Source: Dysgonomonas sp. UBA7710 (GTDB taxonomy: Bacteria > Bacteroidota > Bacteroidia > Bacteroidales > Dysgonomonadaceae). Taken from it: DNA of 64,000 bases. Below, piece by piece: positions 60,191 to 64,000 of this stretch (positions within the stretch are counted from its first letter, which is position 1; every line of letters begins with the position of its first letter). The stretch lies in assembly GCF_002482385.1 (NCBI RefSeq), contig NZ_DLFW01000002.1:549238-613237 (forward strand), in the 5' to 3' direction. The translations under genes were made by a program, and so were the position numbers. Under the pieces are notes generated by a model. That model was not told where the DNA came from. It saw only the letters and a program-made list of their open reading frames with translations, and made no database searches.

Positions 60191-60913
60191 TTAAAATTCC
60201 ATTGGCACATCTATTAGTAAGATGCGTGCATTATCAGAATTGGCTGTTATTTTAACCGTATCGGTATCCTGTATACCAAAACCGTCGCGGTGGTGCAGCT
60301 TCTGTCCTTCGACTGTGAACTCACCTTCTACTACCATAGCGAAAACACCGTTGCCTTTTCCTTTTATTTTATACTCAATCTCTTTTCCTTTTTCGAATGT
60401 ACCGATATTGAACCAGGCATTCTGGTGTATCCACAAACCTCTATTATTGGCGTCATCCTTTGGCCCTACTATCTGTACAAGCTGATTTTTGCTATGTATG
60501 TAGTCAAAAGCCCTCTGGTCGTAGCGTGGTGTTACGTTCCTCTTATCAGGGAAAACCCAGATTTGAAAGAAATTGACAGGTTTGTCCTCATTCGAATTAT
60601 ATTCGCTATGGGTGATACCTGTTCCCGCACTCATTACCTGTACTTCTCCGGCGCGTATAACCTCGGTATGTCCCATACTATCCTTATGTTCAAGATCACC
60701 GTATAAGGGTATGGATACGATTTCCATATTGTCGTGGGGATGTGTGCCGAAGCCTTCACCTCCTTTTACTATATCGTCGTTCACTACACGAAGTGCACCG
60801 AAATTGATCCGTTCAGGATTGTAATAATTAGCAAAACTGAATGTATGGTAGGTGTCCAGCCATCCATGATAAGCATGTCCTCTCGAAGATGCACGGTATA
60901 ATGTTGTTTTCAT
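60191..60913 (-). CDS. Pirin-family bicupin protein
   Basis: The product has 240 residues. The pirin domain has the metal-binding GEGFGTHPHDNMEIVSIPLYGDLEHKDSMG (in pieces, about 52-82), with His59, His61 and Glu near the first cupin motif, and AGTGITHSEYN near 96-106 as the fourth ligand region. Pirins are iron-containing cupins with quercetinase-like or regulatory roles. The promoter lies upstream at 60990-61020. Confidence 0.93.
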   Translation of the reverse strand: MKTTLYRASSRGHAYHGWLDTYHTFSFANYYNPERINFGALRVVNDDIVKGGEGFGTHPHDNMEIVSIPLYGDLEHKDSMGHTEVIRAGEVQVMSAGTGITHSEYNSNEDKPVNFFQIWVFPDKRNVTPRYDQRAFDYIHSKNQLVQIVGPKDDANNRGLWIHQNAWFNIGTFEKGKEIEYKIKGKGNGVFAMVVEGEFTVEGQKLHHRDGFGIQDTDTVKITANSDNARILLIDVPMEF

Positions 60914-60989
60914 AAAATGATCCTTTCTGTTTATTGTGTAAATCTTTTGAATATAAACATCTTAAATTGTAAAATGTTTTTTTACACTA

Positions 60990-61020
60990 CAAAGATAAGG
61001 CTTATTTATGTATTTGTAAA
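60990..61020 (-). promoter_or_regulatory. Promoter of the pirin gene
   Basis: On the minus strand, TTTA (61020-61017) and TATCTTTG (60997-60990) are 19 nt apart. This is the same type as the DUF4924 promoter. The leader would be about 75 nt. Confidence 0.6.
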
Positions 61021-61514
61021 ATAATAAAAATTATATACATGTATTGATATATTTATATTTGTGTGCGAAAATTTTCCTTTGTCACTTTTTGAATTTTCCG
61101 GAAATATGAAAAACATATATTTAATCATAATACATGGTAAAAATTTCTTATTCTCTTTGTATTATTTGCGTAATGCTTTGTATACCTTGTTATTAAATTA
61201 TTTTATTAACTTTTTGCTTGACCAAAAAGTTACAAAAACTCAAGGCTGCATTTCACGGCGACCCAAAACCGCAGCTTCGGCGGAGCAAAATAAATACCGG
61301 CTCATCATCCGGTTTGTATAGCAGCTACCGTATTTTGCTCTTCGCCTACACTTGCCGATTGGGTGCCCGCCTTAGAAACAAAGGCCGTTCTCGCAATGCG
61401 ACGATTGGGTTGCTGATTTTTTGTCATGTACTATGATATTTAATAATAAATAGCCTTTTTTTAACAACAATAAATTATTAATTTTACAGTTAAAGTAATT
61501 AAATACGGAAGGTT
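61021..61514. other. Gene-free stretch with the structured repeat copy B
   Basis: Up to about 61230 it is AT-rich with no supported gene (an open frame of 86 codons from 61061 has no family match and runs into the repeat). The structured repeat copy B occupies 61240-61416. The last 100 bp before the next gene are AT-rich and hold its likely promoter, but no clear -33/-7 pair was found. Confidence 0.75.
61240..61416 (+). repeat. Structured dispersed repeat, copy B
   Basis: Compared with copy A (38940-39131, opposite strand) it shares GGCGACCCAAAACCGCAGC, GCAGCTACCGTATTTTGC and TTGGGT. The inner stem pairs GAGCAAAATA (61283-61292) with TATTTTGCTC (61331-61340). Copy A has GGGCAAAATA and TATTTTGCCC at the same place, so the G to A and C to T changes keep the pair. 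The outer stem pairs ACCCAA (61261-61266) with TTGGGT (61359-61364). Confidence 0.75.
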
Positions 61515-62285
61515 ATGAAAAAACTGGTTTTTATATTACTACTGGCAATTTCAGTTACTGCGTATAGTCAGACAGAAGTGCCCAAAGATAGTTTCCCTCC
61601 TTTGAAAAAAGAGTCGCTGAACCTGAATGAAAAGCTTGATAATTATTTGCAGCTTAACAATCAGAATGCAACTAATCAAGCTAAGACAAAAGCCTCACTT
61701 TATTATCCTCTGATAAATGAGGATGAAATGTACCAGCTGCCGGACATAAGTTTACCCCCATTAGATGTTTATCTGGGGCCTCCACTCGAAAGCAATACAT
61801 TCACAAGTTTCCCGTTCGCTAATGATTTTAGCTTTTACGGAGGCCAGGTTATTTCAGATCAGATGTGGTTATCTTCATCATCATCTTATAATACATATCC
61901 TCTGGTAGGGGCAACAAGAAATGTCGGAATGAATTTTAATTATCAGCCTCTCGACTGGCTGGTTGTTTCGGCCGGACCTTACGGGGCAAAGTATAATCTG
62001 TTTGGTGCTACTTATAACGATGTGGGTGTTAATGGTGCTGTCAAATTTATTCTACATGACCGGATTCGCCTGAACGGTTACGGACGATATTCTGTCAATG
62101 GAGATCGTAACGGAGTAGCCGGGCCGTTGATGAATATGTATCCGCAAACTTATTATGGAGGCACTATAGAAGTGAAAATAACCAAAAACATTGGAATTGA
62201 AGGCGGAGTAATACGCGAACTGAATCCATTTAACGGAAAATGGGTGAACAGGCCTTACTTTGCACCCGTGTTCTATACTAAATAA
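61515..62285 (+). CDS. Secreted or outer membrane protein of unknown function
   Basis: The product has 256 residues with a signal peptide (TAYSQ, about 19). The N-terminal third is helical and polar (NLNEKLDNYLQLNNQNATNQ). From about residue 110 it is made of aromatic, Gly/Asn-rich strands (VGMNFNYQPLDWLVVSAGPYG, IRLNGYGRYSVNGDRN), which suggests a small barrel or beta-sandwich. It ends in APVFYTK, not in Phe. Family not recognised; it is followed by a truncated DUF1287 remnant. Confidence 0.7.
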   Translation: MKKLVFILLLAISVTAYSQTEVPKDSFPPLKKESLNLNEKLDNYLQLNNQNATNQAKTKASLYYPLINEDEMYQLPDISLPPLDVYLGPPLESNTFTSFPFANDFSFYGGQVISDQMWLSSSSSYNTYPLVGATRNVGMNFNYQPLDWLVVSAGPYGAKYNLFGATYNDVGVNGAVKFILHDRIRLNGYGRYSVNGDRNGVAGPLMNMYPQTYYGGTIEVKITKNIGIEGGVIRELNPFNGKWVNRPYFAPVFYTK

Positions 62286-62291
62286 GGTTGA

Positions 62292-62501
62292 GTCTTCCTA
62301 TGGATTATCCTGATAATGAAATATAAAAAGCATTTAGTTACATGGGATCTGGGAGGAGGTATCACGCATATTGGAATAGTTACCGACCGCATGTCTTCAG
62401 ATAGTAAACGCCCCCTGATTGTTCACAATATAGGGAGAGGCCAGATTTTGGAAGATTGTCTCTTTAGTTTTAAGATAACAGGGCATTACCGATATAAATA
62501 A
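62292..62501 (+). pseudogene. Truncated DUF1287 (YijF-like) C-terminal remnant
   Basis: An open stretch of 69 codons carries VTWDLGGGITHIGIVTDRM followed by KRPLIVHNIGRG and FKITGHYRYK. This is the C-terminal part of DUF1287 proteins (LVTWDLGGG, HIGIV and VHNIG motifs), which normally have about 200 residues. The first in-frame ATG is at 62316, and a stop (TGA) lies at 62289. The N-terminal two thirds of the family is absent and the upstream DNA is the neighbouring gene, so it is a broken gene left by deletion. Confidence 0.7.
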
Positions 62502-62506
62502 CCGGA

Positions 62507-63463
62507 TTATTTGCGCTTAGAGAGAGGTCGTAGTTTTTTTATTGCTTTTCTTACGGTTTCGTGTGTGTCAAACTTATTATGCGGGTCAAGAGCAAGAATT
62601 TTTTCGTAGTCATCTAATGCCTCGCCGTATTTTTTCTGTGCTTCGAAGATCGATGCACGCTTTTTGTAAATATTTATATTTGTAGAGTCTAGGGTTATGA
62701 CCTTATTGCAGTCTATCAATGCCTTGTCGTATTCTTTTTGCACTATATACGCTCCGGCCCTGTTGCTATATGCCTTTATATTGGTGGAGTCTATACTTAA
62801 TATTTTATCATAATCGGAGATGGCTTTATCATATGCTTCTTTAGCCAGATAAGTATTTCCGCGGTTAGTATATATATCGATAATATAGGATGGATTCAGT
62901 TTAATGGCTCTGTTATAATCTTCCAGGGCTTTGTCATAATTGCCTGACTCTTCGTAGATAATACCGCGGTTATAATAGGCATCTGAATAATCGGAGTTTA
63001 GCTTTAGCGCTTTGTTATAGTCAAGTATGGCTAAGCTGTCCTCATCCAGTATCTGGTATATGCAACCCCTGTTATAGAATCCTTTGGGGGATGTGGAGTC
63101 TATCCCTATTATGATATTGGCGTATTTAATTGCCTTTTTATAGTTCTCCAGACTGAGGTATTCATTGCTAATGAAAGTATTTCCTTCTATTAGTAATATA
63201 TTTTTTTTCCGGGGGGTAATAAGGTCTTCATCAGCCTCTATATGTTCGATAATTTTCTCGAAGGCCTTTATGCGTTCCTTGTGATTATCCAGACTGTCCA
63301 TAATCCGGTTCATCCGGTATCTGAATTCAGCTATATGTTTGTCCTGCTTAATTTCCTTATCGAAAAGCCCACATGATGATACACATGCCGAAAACAGAAG
63401 GATCGCGATAGTCAAACGTGATTTTAAGAATATTTGTAATGTTGCGTTTATTATCTTTATCAT
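62507..63463 (-). CDS. TPR-repeat lipoprotein
   Basis: The product has 318 residues. The lipobox is VSSC (Cys about 31), after an unusually long n-region; a start at a later ATG is not available. About six tetratricopeptide repeats follow from residue 95 to 310, each with the NRG/YNRG pattern (KGFYNRGCIYQIL, DAYYNRGIIYEESGNYDKALEDYNRAI). Function unknown. It is similar in design to the TPR protein at 35966-36757 and has no near neighbour on the same strand. Confidence 0.85.
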   Translation of the reverse strand: MIKIINATLQIFLKSRLTIAILLFSACVSSCGLFDKEIKQDKHIAEFRYRMNRIMDSLDNHKERIKAFEKIIEHIEADEDLITPRKKNILLIEGNTFISNEYLSLENYKKAIKYANIIIGIDSTSPKGFYNRGCIYQILDEDSLAILDYNKALKLNSDYSDAYYNRGIIYEESGNYDKALEDYNRAIKLNPSYIIDIYTNRGNTYLAKEAYDKAISDYDKILSIDSTNIKAYSNRAGAYIVQKEYDKALIDCNKVITLDSTNINIYKKRASIFEAQKKYGEALDDYEKILALDPHNKFDTHETVRKAIKKLRPLSKRK

Positions 63464-63897
63464 ATCTCATACCTGAAATTAATAAGCATGCCTTATCCGA
63501 TATATTGCAGAACAAAGATATTAAAAAAAATGTATAATGTGATAATAATGATATTATCGTATCTATAAATGATATTTCAGAAACTTTATCTATACCATAA
63601 ATCTGTGAGCCATTCGCTGATAGCTAATCGCTCTTTGAACTGAAGATCGGTGGAGCCAAATATTTCATTATACGGATTTTTACTATTGTACGGGGATGTA
63701 TAAAAAGTGAAAGCATCTATCCTCTCGGATAAATGCTTTCTGATTAGTAGTGTTATTTTTATCTAAAATAAAAAGTAATATGTGTATTATGCTCTTTATA
63801 TATTTAACGTAAAAAAGACGGAAGTGTTACGTCAGATATATTATTTGTGATTTTTTAATAAAAGTCTTATTGTTACTTAATTATTTAAGTATTTACC
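63464..63897. other. Gene-free region R6 with repeat module
   Basis: It holds the fourth TTTATCTATA module with heptamers CCATTCG, CTGATAG, CTAATCG, CTCTTTG (63585-63637) and a hairpin GAAAGCAT/ATGCTTTC (63709-63740), which may be a terminator for a gene on the minus strand beyond the window. No ORF is supported. Confidence 0.7.
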
Positions 63898-64000
63898 ATG
63901 AAGAGGAAAAAGAGGTCTGTTTATAACCTTTTTTATCTTGTAATAAACCGGAAATATTTTCAGGGTATTAATGGGAAAACAATCCACGTTCAAAAATATC
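63898..64000 (+). CDS. Possible start of a protein gene cut by the window end
   Basis: An ATG at 63898 opens a frame that stays open to the last base (34 residues, MKRKKRSVYNLFYLVINRKY at the start, basic). It could be a real N terminus, but the piece is too short to assign a family or to prove coding. The 60 bp in front are AT-rich and contain no clear -33/-7 pair. Confidence 0.3.
   Translation, partial: MKRKKRSVYNLFYLVINRKYFQGINGKTIHVQKY

Noticed and set aside
1..64000. tRNA and rRNA genes
   Set aside because: Reading both strands of the intergenic regions showed no cloverleaf with GTTCRA-type loops and no rRNA sequence; this was by eye, so a tRNA scan would be the decisive test.

Overview
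This is an AT-rich chromosomal segment from a member of the Bacteroidota, most probably of the order Bacteroidales and plausibly Dysgonomonas or a close relative. The reasons are the Bacteroidota promoter pattern (TTTG, about 19 nt, TAnnTTTG) in front of several genes, type IX secretion/gliding proteins (PorP/SprF, GldK, GldN), a three-gene sdh/frd CAB set, a TonB receptor with an N-terminal carboxypeptidase-regulatory-like domain, BlaI/BlaR1, a fused single-chain PurL, and many beta-barrel and lipoprotein genes with Bacteroidota-type signal peptides. The genus is inferred from overall impression. No rRNA or tRNA gene, CRISPR array, prophage or intact insertion sequence was seen.

Layout. 1-1.7 kb: end of a TonB-dependent receptor followed by a PnuC-family transporter (vitamin uptake). 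1.8-12.1 kb: a surface-polysaccharide cluster, all on the + strand. It holds four glycosyltransferase-type genes, an O-antigen polymerase/ligase-like membrane protein, three of the four enzymes for GDP-D-glycero-alpha-D-manno-heptose (HddC, GmhB, HddA), and an MBOAT acyltransferase with an SGNH-like partner. 12.8-16.8 kb: sdhC-sdhA-sdhB, interrupted between A and B by a small four-helix-bundle (23S-IVS/S23-type) gene flanked by short tandem repeats. 16.9-21.3 kb: panE, an S24-type repressor, and a divergent pair encoding a coiled-coil lipoprotein and a beta-barrel. 22-25.5 kb: porP-gldK-gldN, without gldL and gldM. 25.9-31.4 kb: DUF763, miaA with a coupled PRiA4-ORF3-like gene, a small barrel, a lipoprotein and a ModF-like double ATPase. 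31.7-38.6 kb: OmpA-like protein, BlaI/BlaR1 pair, U32 tRNA-hydroxylation protein, TPR protein, LysR regulator and YceI. 39.3-48.7 kb: extradiol dioxygenase, CDF transporter, histidine phosphatase, two tandem thioesterases, purL and rluF. 49.6-52.8 kb: ugd-lolD-dprA. 53.6-64 kb: large TonB-type receptor, small membrane proteins, an ECF sigma with a membrane partner, DUF4924, an MBL hydrolase, pirin, a secreted protein, a truncated DUF1287 remnant and a TPR lipoprotein.

The most unusual content is in the intergenic DNA. The long gene-free stretches (about 12.1-12.8, 21.4-21.9, 38.6-39.3, 48.8-49.6, 52.8-53.6, 60.9-61.5 and 63.5-64 kb) are built from a limited set of dispersed modules. These include degenerate tandem tracts with 7-, 8- or 9-bp periods (GTTACRA, YTGNTRA, CTCGTAY, ATTRGCAT-like, GTTACCTTT); a module starting TTTATCTATA and ending TTCTTTGAA, in four copies; a hairpin starting TGTCATGTTGAAC, in two copies; and a roughly 180-bp element in two distant copies in opposite orientation whose stem shows a compensatory base change. 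Two near-identical inverted copies of one composite repeat flank the 9-kb sdh-to-lipoprotein segment. The four-helix-bundle gene inside the sdh operon sits between tracts of the same repeat class, which suggests a link between this gene family and the repeats.
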